This document shows, one piece after another, positions 1 through 10,551 of a stretch of 64,000 nt of DNA. Made by a program: the position numbers and the translations under genes. Position 1 is the first letter of the stretch, and every line of letters begins with the position of its first letter. The stretch lies in contig JAFEKR010000018.1 in NCBI GenBank assembly GCA_019022495.1, forward strand, positions 310,001 through 374,000, written 5' to 3'. Under the pieces are notes generated by a model. That model ran no database searches. It was not told the origin of the DNA and saw only the letters and a program-made list of their open reading frames with translations. Source of the stretch: Epichloe hybrida. Its lineage: Eukaryota > Ascomycota > Sordariomycetes > Hypocreales > Clavicipitaceae.

Positions 1-20
1 AGACCGCAAAGGACATTGCC

Positions 21-1076
21 ATGGAAAGCAATTTCGAACCAACAGCAAAGTGTGCCTACACACACACCACCACCACTACTGGTTGCGACCAACGTCGTTC
101 AGAGAAGAGCCTTCGAGCCGACCCAAGCCAAGAGACCAACAGCAGTCGAGCTCAACCAGTAGATTGGCAAAGCGGCGCAGCTATATACAGCCTGCCTCCG
201 ATTGCCACGTCCGAAAGCAGCTTGGAAAGCTCTGTAATGAAACCCTTACAGAAGCCATCGTCGAGGGTCAAGCTGGCAAAAGATCACGACGAGATCGGTA
301 CTACGTTGAAGCTCAACCAGAGGCCAGTAGACTGGTTCATGAAGAAGAATATGAAGCCTTTCCTAGACATGCACCGCGCTGCGGTGCGCAAGTCAGACAT
401 TCCCGGGGCAGTAGAGCAAGGCATCAAGGCCATGAAGGCGGTAGACTGGAGATTGAGACAGCCAGACAACGTCCTGGCGCATCAACCCAATCCAGACTCG
501 AGAGACAAAGACATCGACGACGACGTGCGCACAGAAGATGTGGAGAAGCCGGTAGATGCGGGCGGCGGCGTACCTCACGAAGACACATGCACCCACGTCG
601 ACGTGTCGGTTGAGGACGACTTGACGGCGTTGGTTCGAGCTCCGGGACGCTTTCCATGTCTCAATGCAGGAGGCGGCAGCATGACGTGTGGTTGCCGAAG
701 CTCTTCGGGTGACTCTAGAATAGCTGGATGGAACGTGGACGGTGTTGCACAACCAGATGGCCCATCTACTAGCTCGATGGCGGACACGGTAGGAGATTTC
801 CTGGGTGTCGTGTGGTGCTACATGCTGCCCCTATGGCAGATGTACTGGGAACGGGTCGGGCCGTTGTTCACTTTCAAGTCGGAATACTGGTCAAGGCAAG
901 ATAGAGACGAGGGCACATTGACGGATTGCCTGACAGTAGTGCTGGCCGTTCCGGTGTCTGTTTTACTCATTGCTGGTTACATTGTGGCACTCAGGCTTGG
1001 GCTGCTGTGTGTAGAGAATTTCGAGGCCGTGAGGGAGTGGGTTGATGATGTCTACTGGTATTATGTGATGCAATAG
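21..1076 (+). CDS. Hypothetical C-terminal membrane protein with PVDW-type motifs
   Basis: A 351-residue single-exon frame whose ATG has a good context (attgccATGg). I do not recognise the family. The first 250 residues are polar and look disordered. A short motif recurs: PVDW at 46-49, PVDW at 102-105, AVDW at 140-143 and PVDA at 177-180. The C-terminal third is different: an aromatic, hydrophobic stretch near 258-275 is followed by a clear membrane segment near 303-328 and a short tail rich in Tyr and Trp. It could be a tail-anchored membrane protein. Since the window begins 20 bases upstream, earlier exons cannot be excluded. Confidence 0.6.
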   Translation: MESNFEPTAKCAYTHTTTTTGCDQRRSEKSLRADPSQETNSSRAQPVDWQSGAAIYSLPPIATSESSLESSVMKPLQKPSSRVKLAKDHDEIGTTLKLNQRPVDWFMKKNMKPFLDMHRAAVRKSDIPGAVEQGIKAMKAVDWRLRQPDNVLAHQPNPDSRDKDIDDDVRTEDVEKPVDAGGGVPHEDTCTHVDVSVEDDLTALVRAPGRFPCLNAGGGSMTCGCRSSSGDSRIAGWNVDGVAQPDGPSTSSMADTVGDFLGVVWCYMLPLWQMYWERVGPLFTFKSEYWSRQDRDEGTLTDCLTVVLAVPVSVLLIAGYIVALRLGLLCVENFEAVREWVDDVYWYYVMQ

Positions 1077-1873
1077 CAGGGGGGTTGCTGTGCTGTACGT
1101 GACAGGGTAGTATTGTTAGACGTGACACGATATCAGCATCAATAGAGAGAGAATAGTCGGTACGTTGCATGCAGACTTGCGATGCTGTGAATGGCCGGCG
1201 GCCATCACGGGCGAAGGTAAAAAGTGCAAAGTCCGGGGACTTTGGACGCTCCTCTCCCCGGCAAAATGTGCTGATGCCGGCTTCGCGGCTTTGCGGCTTT
1301 GCCGGACGAGGGCCTAAAAATACTGTCAAATACATAATCCGTCCATGTACACTTTACGGATCCGTGCTTGTTGTTTGTTTGGGCGGGTGGCGCGGGGTTG
1401 AAGTTTGAAACAAGGCAAGCACTTCAATTTCACTCCCCGGCCAGTTGGCCAGCCTCGATTCCCAAATGGCCTGCTCTCACTGGCCCTGCCCCAATGCCTG
1501 CCCCTCCCCTGCCCCCCTCCCCTGCCCCTCCTCCGCATCGGAGCGCCCCTCTGCAGCGTTATCCGATCATCGGAGGCCCCCGGTGCCGGTCCTCGCGAAT
1601 AAGGCAACTTCTTCGTAGTTTATGTGCGTGCCTACTCATGTTGCCTCGATAATAAAAACCTCCATGTGGGCCGCCTCGCTCTGGTTCTCGTGCAGCTCAA
1701 ATCTCACCTACCTCTTTGAGTCTTTGGTGCTCGATTGACGGGAATCGTGGACGCAACGAGACATCTAGACGTCACCACCACCACCACCACTCCTCCTCTT
1801 TATTCTCTTCCTCGTCGCCCGCTTTGCCCCTCCACCAACTCGATATCACGATTCTACAAGGCCAAACTTCACA
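1077..1873. other. Intergenic region, LEU1 promoter and leader
   Basis: No gene is supported here. The stretch holds GC-rich inverted-looking sequence near 1273-1305, a Leu3-type site at 1580-1589 and a pyrimidine-rich leader at about 1790-1850 directly before the LEU1 start codon. The pyrimidine-rich tract just upstream of the ATG is typical of strongly expressed fungal genes. Confidence 0.6.
1580..1589. promoter_or_regulatory. Leu3-type binding site upstream of LEU1
   Basis: The sequence CCGGTGCCGG fits the CCG-N4-CGG inverted repeat bound by the zinc-cluster regulator Leu3, which activates leucine biosynthesis genes when alpha-isopropylmalate is present. It lies 285 bp before the LEU1 ATG, a normal distance for such a site. 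Seen: the exact motif and its position. Inferred: that this organism's Leu3 homolog uses it. Confidence 0.55.
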
Positions 1874-4463
1874 ATGCCTAGCACAGCGAGCAGCCCACAG
1901 ACCTTGTACGACAAGGTGCTGTCAAGTCATATTGTGGATGAGAAGCTTGATGGCACGGTTCTGCTGTACATTGGTATGTGAAACGGTTACGCCGCGAACC
2001 CGCCTGGCTACAATGAGATGATGCTGACCGACGGTGCTCCTCGCTTCTAGACAGACATTTGGTGCACGAAGTCACATCACCTGTGAGTACACGCTCTACT
2101 ACGCACACCGCGCACGACTTGACTTGCACCAATCCAATGGGAGTGCTGACTCGCTTGCTCGCAGCAAGCATTTGAAGGGTTGAAAAACGCGGGCAGAAAA
2201 GTGCGTCGGCCAGACTGCACTCTTGCTACCACCGATCACGTAAGTTGTTTCCAGATGGAAGGCCTGGGCGGCATAGGCATAGCCCTTCGTCCACATGGTA
2301 CTAACAGGGCGGCCATCTTAGAATGTCCCTACTGCATCAAGAAAGGGCATGAAGGACATTGCCTCCTTCATCGAGGAGGACGACTCCAGAACTCAGTGTG
2401 TGACTCTGGAAGAAAATGTCAAGATTTTTGGTCTCACATACTTCGGCCTCTCGGACAAGCGCCAGGGCATCTGCCACGTCATTGGACCCGAGCAGGGCTT
2501 CACTCTGCCTGGAACCACCTTGGTCTGCGGCGACAGTCATACCTCGACGCACGGTGCATTTGGATCGCTGGCCTTTGGTATCGGTACCAGTGAGGTTGAG
2601 CATGTCTTGGCCACCCAATGTCTCATTACCAAGCGCAGCAAAAACATGAGGATTCAGGTTGACGGCGAGCTTGCCCCCGGTGTCAGCTCCAAGGATATCA
2701 TACTGCACGTCATTGGAAAGATTGGCACCGCCGGTGGTACTGGAGCTGTCATTGAGTTTTGTGGTTCGGTCATTCGCAGTCTCAGCATGGAGGCTCGCAT
2801 GTCCATCTGCAACATGTCCATTGAGGGTGGCGCTCGCGCAGGCATGGTTGCCCCGGATGAGACCACCTTTGAGTACCTCAAGGGACGTCCCCTGGCGCCC
2901 AAGTACGGCTCCGACGAGTGGAACAGGGCCACTGCCTATTGGAGGTCGCTGCGATCCGACCCCGGTGCCAAGTACGACATGGATGTCTTCATCGATGGCA
3001 AGGACATTATCCCCACTGTCACTTGGGGAACATCACCCGAGGACGTGGTCCCCATCACTGGTGCTGTGCCCGACCCAGAGACGTTCGCTACCGAGGCCAA
3101 GAAGATTTCCGGGCGTAGAATGCTCGAATACATGGGCTTGACGGCCGGCACGCCCATGGAAGACATTGTCGTCGACAAGGTGTTCATAGGGTCCTGCACC
3201 AACTCTCGAATCGAGGATCTCCGCGCCGCCGCCCATGTAGTCAAGGGCAGGAAGATTGCGGCCAACATCAAGCGCGCCATGGTGGTCCCAGGGTCCGGCC
3301 TCGTCAAGACGCAGGCCGAGGCCGAGGGCATCGACCAGGTCTTTATTGACGCTGGATTTGAGTGGCGCGAGGCCGGCTGCAGCATGTGTCTGGGCATGAA
3401 CCCAGATATCCTGTCTCCCCAGGAGCGGTGCGCCAGCACGTCGAACCGTAACTTTGAGGGACGTCAAGGTGCCGGTGGCCGAACCCATCTCATGTCGCCC
3501 GTCATGGCTGCCGCGGCTGCCATTGTCGGCAAGCTCGCTGATGTGCGCAAGCTGTTCGACTACACGGCCAGCCCGCATTTCGAAGCCGGCATCACGCCGA
3601 GCCCATCAGAACAGGCCCATGTCGACGAACGGGTGAACAACGGTGCCCACGAGCGCGAACTCATTGGCGACCAACCCGAAGACTTGCAACCACACACCAA
3701 CACGTCTGTCGCGGGCGGCGGCGGCGGCGGCGCCTCTGCCGGGTTGCCGAAATTCCTCAGCCTCAAGGGCATCGCTGCGCCCCTGGACATGGCCAACGTC
3801 GACACCGATGCCATCATCCCCAAACAGTTCCTCAAGACGATCAAGCGAACCGGTCTTGGCAACGCCCTCTTCTACGCGCTGCGCACCAACGAAGACGGCT
3901 CCGAAAATCCCGGCTTCGTGCTGAACAGGGAGCCCTATCGCAATGCCAAGATTCTGGTATGCACCGGCGACAACTTTGGCTGCGGCTCCTCCCGCGAGCA
4001 CGCCCCCTGGGCCCTCCTGGATTACGGCATCAAGTGCGTCATCGCGCCCTCCTTTGCCGACATCTTCTTCAACAACACCTTCAAGAACGGCATGCTGCCC
4101 ATCCGCATCGAGAACAAGGCCGACATGGATGCCATTGCCGAAGAGGCCCGCGCCGGCCGCGACATCGAGGTCGACCTGCCCAGCCAGCAGATCAAGAACT
4201 CGGCCGGCGCGCCCATCTGCTCCTTTGAGGTGGAGAAGTTCCGCAAGCACTGTCTCGTCAACGGCCTGGACGACATTGGCCAGACGATGCAGATGGAGGA
4301 CAAGATCACCGAGTTTGAGAAGAAGATGACGCTGAACACACCCTGGCTGGACGGATCGGCGTACCTGAAGAGGCCGGGACGGGGCGGTCGGCTGGCGGCC
4401 AAGGCGGTGCCGGTGCCGCAGACGAACAGGGGTGAAGAGAAGAAGGAGCCTCTGGAGTGGTGA
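1874..4463 (+). CDS. LEU1: 3-isopropylmalate dehydratase (alpha-IPM isomerase)
   Basis: Second step of leucine biosynthesis: isomerises 2-isopropylmalate to 3-isopropylmalate with a [4Fe-4S] cluster. Four exons: 1874-1973, 2051-2082, 2165-2239 and 2322-4463; the introns of 77, 82 and 82 nt have GT..AG ends, and the third has a CTAAC branch site. The spliced protein has 782 residues, the usual length for the single-chain fungal enzyme in which the LeuC-like and LeuD-like halves are fused. The N-terminal aconitase domain carries the cluster cysteines in GSCTNSR (about residue 360) and [10 protein letters not shown] (about 422 and 425). The swivel domain follows a Gly/Ala-rich linker and shows [11 protein letters not shown]. 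The reading frame is intact. A Leu3-type site lies upstream. Confidence 0.97.
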
Positions 4464-5373
4464 GGTTGGCTTATCGCGGGATCAACGGTAACTGGGGGAC
4501 AAGTAATGGCGATGTTTTTTTTTGCAATCCGCAAGCTACATGGATGTACCGCACAATGAAAGTGCATGCTAATTGTGTGTGAGCAACGAGCTACCAGGCC
4601 CACCACCTATTCACAGTAGAAGCTGCGGGCTATTTTGGAAGGGAATTAGTACACATTTATACTATCCGATGATGCCTTGTCGGCGTGCAGTGACTTTGTC
4701 AGCGTGCAGTGATTTGAAGCTATGAATCATCTTTGCTTCTCAGGATATCCATCTCCTCTCCATGTTCCAGGCCGTGCCAATGTCGCCAGGCCGGTGTCAT
4801 ATTCGAGGTCCCAGGGCAGGTAGCTAGTACTCGACGCTGCTATTGGGGGTAGTAATATTACATGTAATCCGTAGGGACCCAGTAGTCCGTCCGTAGCTAG
4901 AAGACAGAATAGCACAAGCATTATTATCCCCCCCAACCTTTTCGGTACTACTTCGTGCCCACTGGCTGTTCCAAATGTGCGGCATGAAATGGCAATACAG
5001 CCGGACTAGCGGACAAAATGTGTTATCGTCCTACTCCAATGCTTCCCGATTAGGAAACACTTGGCACCGTCCGTTTCCGTTCCGGCCCCTCCGGACTCCC
5101 TCCCCCGTCTCAGAACGGCAGTGGCGCGCGCACCTGTCCAATCGGGAACTTTAAGCAGCATTTATCCATGGGTCAAATTGGCACCAGCCGAAGCATCCGA
5201 GGCCACGGGTCCGTCGTTGCCGCGATCTATGTACATACGTGTTGCAGGCGCCTGGCATGGTGAAGATGAACCCCGTCGGCACACTCGGCACCATCTGCCC
5301 CGATTTCGGCCTTGCCTGAAAGGAACATTTGAACAGGCTGCCGATGCGACCATCTTTGGGGATATCTATGTAG
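4464..5373. other. Intergenic, nothing recognised
   Basis: About 900 bases between LEU1 and the MITE. Short open frames on both strands have no recognisable motif and are not conserved-looking. I see no RNA gene or repeat here. Confidence 0.5.
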
Positions 5374-5375
5374 TA

Positions 5376-5731
5376 AGTGCGCATCCCTCCTTTTTTGAAT
5401 GCGCATCCCCCCTTAGTCCTAATCCGGAAGGACGGTCCCCACACCTAATTTTGGTGTGGCTCGCGTCTTGTTGATTTTCGCTGTCAATTAAGATGCCTAT
5501 TTGTGCGATATTTAAAGGTATTAATACTATTAAAAAAGCTACGATTATTATGTTGCGAGGCCTCGTGATAATAAAAAGGAAGGAATTACAAGCGTTGCAA
5601 GCGTTGCGTGAGCTGCCTGCATTCGTTACTAAAGATAGCTAGTATATTTAGCGGGAAATTAGGTGGAAAGGTACTTCTTCTGTTTTAGGACTAAGGGGGG
5701 ATGCGCATTCAAAAAAGGAGGGATGCGCATT
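5376..5731. mobile_element. MITE with long terminal inverted repeats and TA target sites
   Basis: A 356 bp element. The outer arms 5379-5422 and 5685-5728 are perfect reverse complements over 44 bp, and the match extends to the TA dinucleotides at 5374-5375 and 5732-5733 with one mismatch. Each arm also contains an internal direct repeat of ggatgcgcatt. The 260 bp centre is AT-rich and has no coding potential. TA flanks and terminal repeats point to a non-autonomous Tc1/mariner/pogo-class element. A diverged relative of one arm is seen at 60829-60861. Confidence 0.85.
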
Positions 5732-5810
5732 TAGATGTCCCGCTAAAACTTTAGCGTGCCAGTAATTACAGAAGCGGCGTTAGACTGCCATGACTGCCTG
5801 ACTGAGGTAC

Positions 5811-6362
5811 TTGTTGCGGTCGGTCACGGGTTATCCATTCATCCGGAGCCTCTCCTTCTCCTGCTGTGCAAACATATCGGGTCTCCTTGACTTGACAAAC
5901 CCATGCAACTCAAAGCTTCTCAGGACAATGCCACCCCGTCTAAGATTACAGGATTCCTTCAGAAAGCTGCCTGTGCAATATAGGCGAGCATTTCAATTTC
6001 ACAGAAAGTTTCATGATGCCAAGGCAGAATTCATCACTCTCGACACGAAGGGGTCCCTCGAAACGCGGAAACTTGATATTTTCATTGGCGAACCTGACCA
6101 AGCTTACATTATATTCCACAAGGAAGTTGGCTTTGCCATGAGGTCAGCTATAGTAAAGCAAACTGGCATTTGTCTCACTTCAGATCCTGAGAAGATCCCC
6201 TTGAGATTCTATCATGACACTCTGCATTTTGCGCACGGTTTGTCATCCTGTCTAAATCAAATCAAAGACCAAGCTAATAATATAATGTTTATAAAGCGCT
6301 GTTCCCGTACCCACGAATTGTCATCGAACAGGATCTCCCACGACAAACGCCCACTTATATAA
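5811..6362 (+). CDS. Weakly supported hypothetical ORF
   Basis: A 183-residue open frame, possibly starting at the internal Met near residue 40. The middle (about residues 60-115) reads like a folded protein, but no family is recognised. No introns could be placed with confidence, although a consensus donor (gtaagttc) lies downstream near 6426. It may be a fragment of an old gene or chance. Confidence 0.22.
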   Translation: MLRSVTGYPFIRSLSFSCCANISGLLDLTNPCNSKLLRTMPPRLRLQDSFRKLPVQYRRAFQFHRKFHDAKAEFITLDTKGSLETRKLDIFIGEPDQAYIIFHKEVGFAMRSAIVKQTGICLTSDPEKIPLRFYHDTLHFAHGLSSCLNQIKDQANNIMFIKRCSRTHELSSNRISHDKRPLI

Positions 6363-6734
6363 GCCCTGCAACTCTCTGGCTCTGGGGAGCTTCGCACTCG
6401 ATCACACTGGATGGCACAACGGATCGTAAGTTCTGCGTCCGAGATAGAATTCCGAGCATATGATTCTGATAGACTACAGATGAGTTTGAGGAGAGTTCAC
6501 GAGAAAGTCACGAGAGACTAAAGGGGGCTGCCGAACTATTACGAGATAGATAAATGACTAACAAGGCTATCGGCGCAATTTCTACACATGGGAGAATCCG
6601 ATTCCTGCCCCTCATGTGGTTAACCAAAAGCCGTTGACGTATGAACAAAGTTGCTATAAAGCACCCCGTCGCTGGCGGTTAAATACATTCCACCTTGAAG
6701 AAGGCCACCCTAATGTGCCGAGGCCTTGGAGCGA
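6363..6734. other. Intergenic, nothing recognised
   Basis: About 370 bases without a supported gene or repeat. Confidence 0.4.
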
Positions 6735-7196
6735 CTAATACTCAACCGCGTCCTTACTATAGTCTCTAATCTCTTCGGTCATTTCTTCAAGTGGCCTGGC
6801 CACACTAGCGTAATAATTCCCAAGGTCTGCCGATGTCCATTGACCAGTAGCGACAAGTATATGTGCATTAGTAAGCATCTCGTTTAGTCCTTTATCATTC
6901 GTAGCCATTGGCTTTTTCTGCAACTGGTAACCGTTTATTTTGAGAAACATATCGGCTGCATAAAGCGCAGTGCGTTTATTGCCGTCTTGGTAAGCGTGAT
7001 TGAGGATAACTTTCTCCGCAAGGATCCCAGCTAGCTGAAAAAGGTTGGTTTGTCCGTAGTATTTGTGATTCCTTGGTGAGTCAATAGCGGACTCTAGCAT
7101 GGTTGGCTGACTTGGCGATGAGGTAGCAATGTGCATCGTATACAGCCTTTTGACTTGAGTTGCCGTGAGAAAGCGAAAGCAGATCGTTGAGGCCAT
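6735..7196 (-). CDS. Doc/Fic-domain protein
   Basis: A compact 153-residue protein without introns. It has the Fic/Doc active-site loop: His67, Asp71, then GNKRTA at 72-77, embedded in a helical core. The Lys after GN and the lack of a second Arg place it closer to Doc (phosphotransferase of bacterial toxin-antitoxin modules) than to AMP-transferring Fic proteins. Family knowledge: Doc modifies elongation factor Tu in bacteria, and its Phe/Ala-type linker varies. Doc-like genes occur in some fungi and probably came from bacteria; the fungal target is unknown. No antitoxin-like partner is seen next to it. The absence of introns agrees with lateral origin but does not prove it. Confidence 0.8.
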   Translation of the reverse strand: MASTICFRFLTATQVKRLYTMHIATSSPSQPTMLESAIDSPRNHKYYGQTNLFQLAGILAEKVILNHAYQDGNKRTALYAADMFLKINGYQLQKKPMATNDKGLNEMLTNAHILVATGQWTSADLGNYYASVARPLEEMTEEIRDYSKDAVEY

Positions 7197-7780
7197 GATG
7201 TGTAGATAAAATGGAACAAAAAAGTGATGAATATTTGCTCGATTTCACGCTCAGGACGGCTGGCGTCTATTTATTGATGGAGGTGGGACACGGTTGACCT
7301 CCAGGCATTGCCTCGAAGCGCCTGCCCCCTCCGAGTTGATGTGAACTCATGCACTTCATTGACGCCGACATGGATCAGCGCTCTGGTCAAGAAACGGCAT
7401 TCAGCCTGGTCACATTTTGGTTCTGTGGTGCCTTGGTGTGCTGTCATACCGCCCTGTTCTCTTCTCCTTTAATTCATGCAGGCAAGGCCATGGCGAATCG
7501 CCTTCTGAAGTGGACGAAGCAATTGGGTTATCACCAACGAAGTGGCTTGGGCATCCTAGCCTATCCATCCTTCCCCCCCCACAGCAAGTCCTGGAACAAA
7601 CCGCAATGAAAGGCCACCCTCCATCAAGATGAACAGTTCTGCAGACCTGCATAAAGTGAGATAACGCCCAACCATAGAGAGGGACGGCCGATCGGCATGC
7701 CCATCTATAAGAAACGAGACAATGCCAGCTCACTGTTTACCTTCCCAGCCTTTGACAACATCTCCGACACCCACCCAGCC
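7197..7780. other. Intergenic, nothing recognised
   Basis: Region between the Doc-like gene and the next plus-strand gene, and the likely divergent promoter region. Short open frames on both strands look like chance. Confidence 0.4.
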
Positions 7781-9027
7781 ATGTCTGCCGCTTCTGTCGT
7801 TTCTCAATTGCGGAGCCTCCTCGACAAAGCTGATCAAGTTGTACTTAAACTTGGCAAAATCTATCCAACAGAGGATCAATGGGATGCCCTGGGAGACTTG
7901 AGCAAGAAGCTCGCAGCGGCGGCGACGACGGTAGGGCAGACAGTTCAAGCCTTGAAAGAGTCCAGAGCAGATAGGGCGTGGCAAGAGAGCGAAAAATTCA
8001 GATCTCAAGCTCTAAAATGTCAAGGTGACGTTTTGGCCAATGGTCGATTGAAGCAAGCCCCGGTGTTTAGGAGAAATATTGTCACTATATTCGAGGGGCC
8101 AAAGGACTCGAAGTTTGACACTGAGGACACCAGGATCCGCAAGGCTACGACACGAAAAAGATGCACAGAGGTCCGGCAATTAAGCCCCGACGGTCTCATT
8201 TCATGGGCAATTGCCTTTCCGCCAAGTCTTTGGGCTGGGGGGTCTATGGCCACAGATATATTTGAGTGCCTTCTGGAGAACATAGAGCCAAATTACGAAC
8301 CTTCTTGGCCGCCTATAGTATGGGAAACGCTACGCACCCTCTCGGCAGACGAGGTTGCGTTGCAAGAATCAACAGAATACCAGGAGCTTTTAGATGGTAT
8401 GCCTGTTTGATCTTGAGAATGGCCCGCGGTTTGGGTTGCGAATGATATGCTAACATCCGATACTCCCTCAACAGCTAGTCTAGATGATAGGCAAAGAAAG
8501 CGGAGACGGCTCGGTAACAATCAATCCTGTGTCCTATGGAAAAGAGGTGAAGACAACCTGACCTAATGCGCGATGTTGCTAATGTTGCTAGAACAATCAC
8601 AAAGCAATGATGATACATCTACCACCAGTCGAGGCGAAGTCTGTAGCGGGAAGCCATCGCAGGATAAACAAGACCATGAGAAGACATTAACTTCTCATCC
8701 ACCGAACGATGAAAACAGAGGTAATGGGATTCTAGGAAAATGCGAGAGGTTACTAATCATGTATCATCAGAAATGAAGCATATGTGCACGAATGCAGCGG
8801 CCAGCCGCGTCGCAGAGTTGCCTGAGCCACTGAGAGGGGCAGTAGAAAATAGCCGACTCTTCAAATGGGAAAGGAGCCAAGGCTATGGAACGACGGGATG
8901 CATGACCGCCGTGTTCCCAAAGGACAATACACAAGATGTGACCTTCACACTGTGGTGTGGTAATAACCAGGGGTATCATTTGATCAGTTTCTTCGGCCTT
9001 CAACATGCCATGTCCTCTCAAACTTGA
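7781..9027 (+). CDS. Hypothetical four-exon gene
   Basis: Exons 7781-8396, 8475-8546, 8592-8720 and 8771-9027 give a 357-residue protein. All three introns keep the frame; the first and third have clear branch sites (gctaaca, tactaat). The ATG at 7781 has the better context (cagccATGtct); an upstream in-frame ATG at 7697 would add 28 residues. The first 100 residues look like a helical bundle, the middle holds a basic patch and a Ser/Thr/Asp-rich low-complexity stretch, and the last 85 residues are again compact. No known domain is recognised. It converges with, and overlaps by 10 nt, the minus-strand gene that ends at 9018. Confidence 0.6.
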
Positions 9028-9636
9028 AAATATACTGTCCCTCCTCTAACATATACTGAGTAACCCGCTGGTACAGTATAAGGAATGGATTCGGTGGATG
9101 GGATTGCATTGTCGATATGTGTTTTGTAGTCCCCTGTTTGCTGGTGGTAAATAGACAGGTAGTGACCTTTGAAAAAAATAGTTCTTTCTTCCAGCGTCGC
9201 AGGGAAATATTGGGTGACATCGTTTTCTTCTCGACCGGCAAGAGCATCATCCCCAACCTATGAAACAGTCCGTTGTTAGCTATACAATGTATATTTGAAA
9301 TTGGATGCCAAATGTTCTCACCGCCATAGTCACTAGATCGACCTGTCTAGCTGGCTTATCGCTTAGAAACACGACACTGATGCGATCGTCGCTCCGTAAT
9401 GTGACTTGTGCGGGCTTAACGTCTCGTAGGTCGGAAATATTACTGAATAAACTGAGAACTTCCGAGGGGCAAAGAAAGACAGCGCCACAAGAGGAGCCCT
9501 GTATTATAGAAGTATGCGTGTGTTGGCGCAACGCGCGATATGAGCTGTGTGAGGGGAAGTTGACCGGCACGACTAAAGGACTTATTGAGGGCAAAATAAG
9601 TCGCGCAGAAATTTTGGTTGGTGGGCATTGATGCAC
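9018..9636 (-). CDS. Hypothetical spliced gene, 5' end unresolved
   Basis: Two exons are supported: 9322-9636 and 9018-9257, separated by a 64 nt intron (9258-9321) with a GT donor, a gctaaca branch site and a phase-0 junction. The second exon encodes 79 residues that read like a real protein ending in a beta-rich segment. The start is uncertain. A further protein-like frame on the same strand at about 9585-9772 may be an upstream exon joined through an intron that I could not fix, so the ATG at 9636 may be false. No family recognised. Confidence 0.42.
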
Positions 9637-9772
9637 GACGTGAGCCAGGTTACGTCATCGCCAACTGTCCCCGAGATTCCGCCGAAGCGAATGGGGAACA
9701 AGTCAGCATCAGGCAACAAGTCTCGTAGAGGTTCAGCGTAAGGATGAAAATAAATTTGGGTGTATCGAAGTC

Positions 9773-10551
9773 AGAGCTTGAAGATGGAATGGACGGAGTG
9801 ATAATAGCAATGCTCAATATGGCTTAATTATGCGGAGGGGATGAAAGCGGTGTTTGCTTGTGCCTAGACGAGTAAGTTTCTGCGATCCCCAAGGTATCGT
9901 CTGCATATCGTCTGCAATTTAGTCGTTACCTGCTTTCAGCGAGATGTCTCGCATTATGAAGTCACGTGGTTCACGCTGCGCCAAAGCTCTCGCGTGAACC
10001 TGGTTGAGATCCTGCCAAAACATCATCCGCTATCGCCGCCTATTCAGGTAGTCGCGGGGTTTTCCTGTTTCTGCAATAAACAGATAGCTCCAAACCATAT
10101 CTGCTCACATCTTTGACGTGTCATGCCGTTTGCGAATTCTGGGGGTTTCAAAATGGGATCTTTGTGCTATGCCAGAATAGTAATGATGTCTCTCCTGAAC
10201 GATGGCGAATGTTTCGAGTAGGCCACTACCAGCACATCCCCTTTGCAGGCATTATCTTGCCCCAGCTTCACACTCTATATCCGAGATTCTCAGATATAAT
10301 TGGCAACAATCGTCCCTGCGATTACAAGGTTTTTGCTGAAGTCATACGAAGTAGTCCCACTGGCTCTCCGTTGGGTACATCTTGTTCAACTTGGCGCCAT
10401 TTCACGGGCCTTCACAAACAGGCCCGCAATTGAGAAACTGAGAAATGAAGGACGCGTATGCGCGGGAGTGCCATGACTTTGGTGGCGGGGCGTTTCGCGG
10501 TAGGTAATCCGTACATGTCCGAATAGCAACGCTCGCAGCCGCCGCTCGTTA
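9773..10551. other. Intergenic, no supported gene
   Basis: A 106-codon open frame at 10113-10433 on the plus strand lacks recognisable features. Nothing else is seen. Confidence 0.4.

Noticed and set aside
1368..1652. Pro-rich frames upstream of LEU1
   Set aside because: Low-complexity pyrimidine-rich promoter DNA; frames open on both strands.
10113..10433. 106-codon plus-strand frame
   Set aside because: No recognisable feature and no splice signals; left unannotated.
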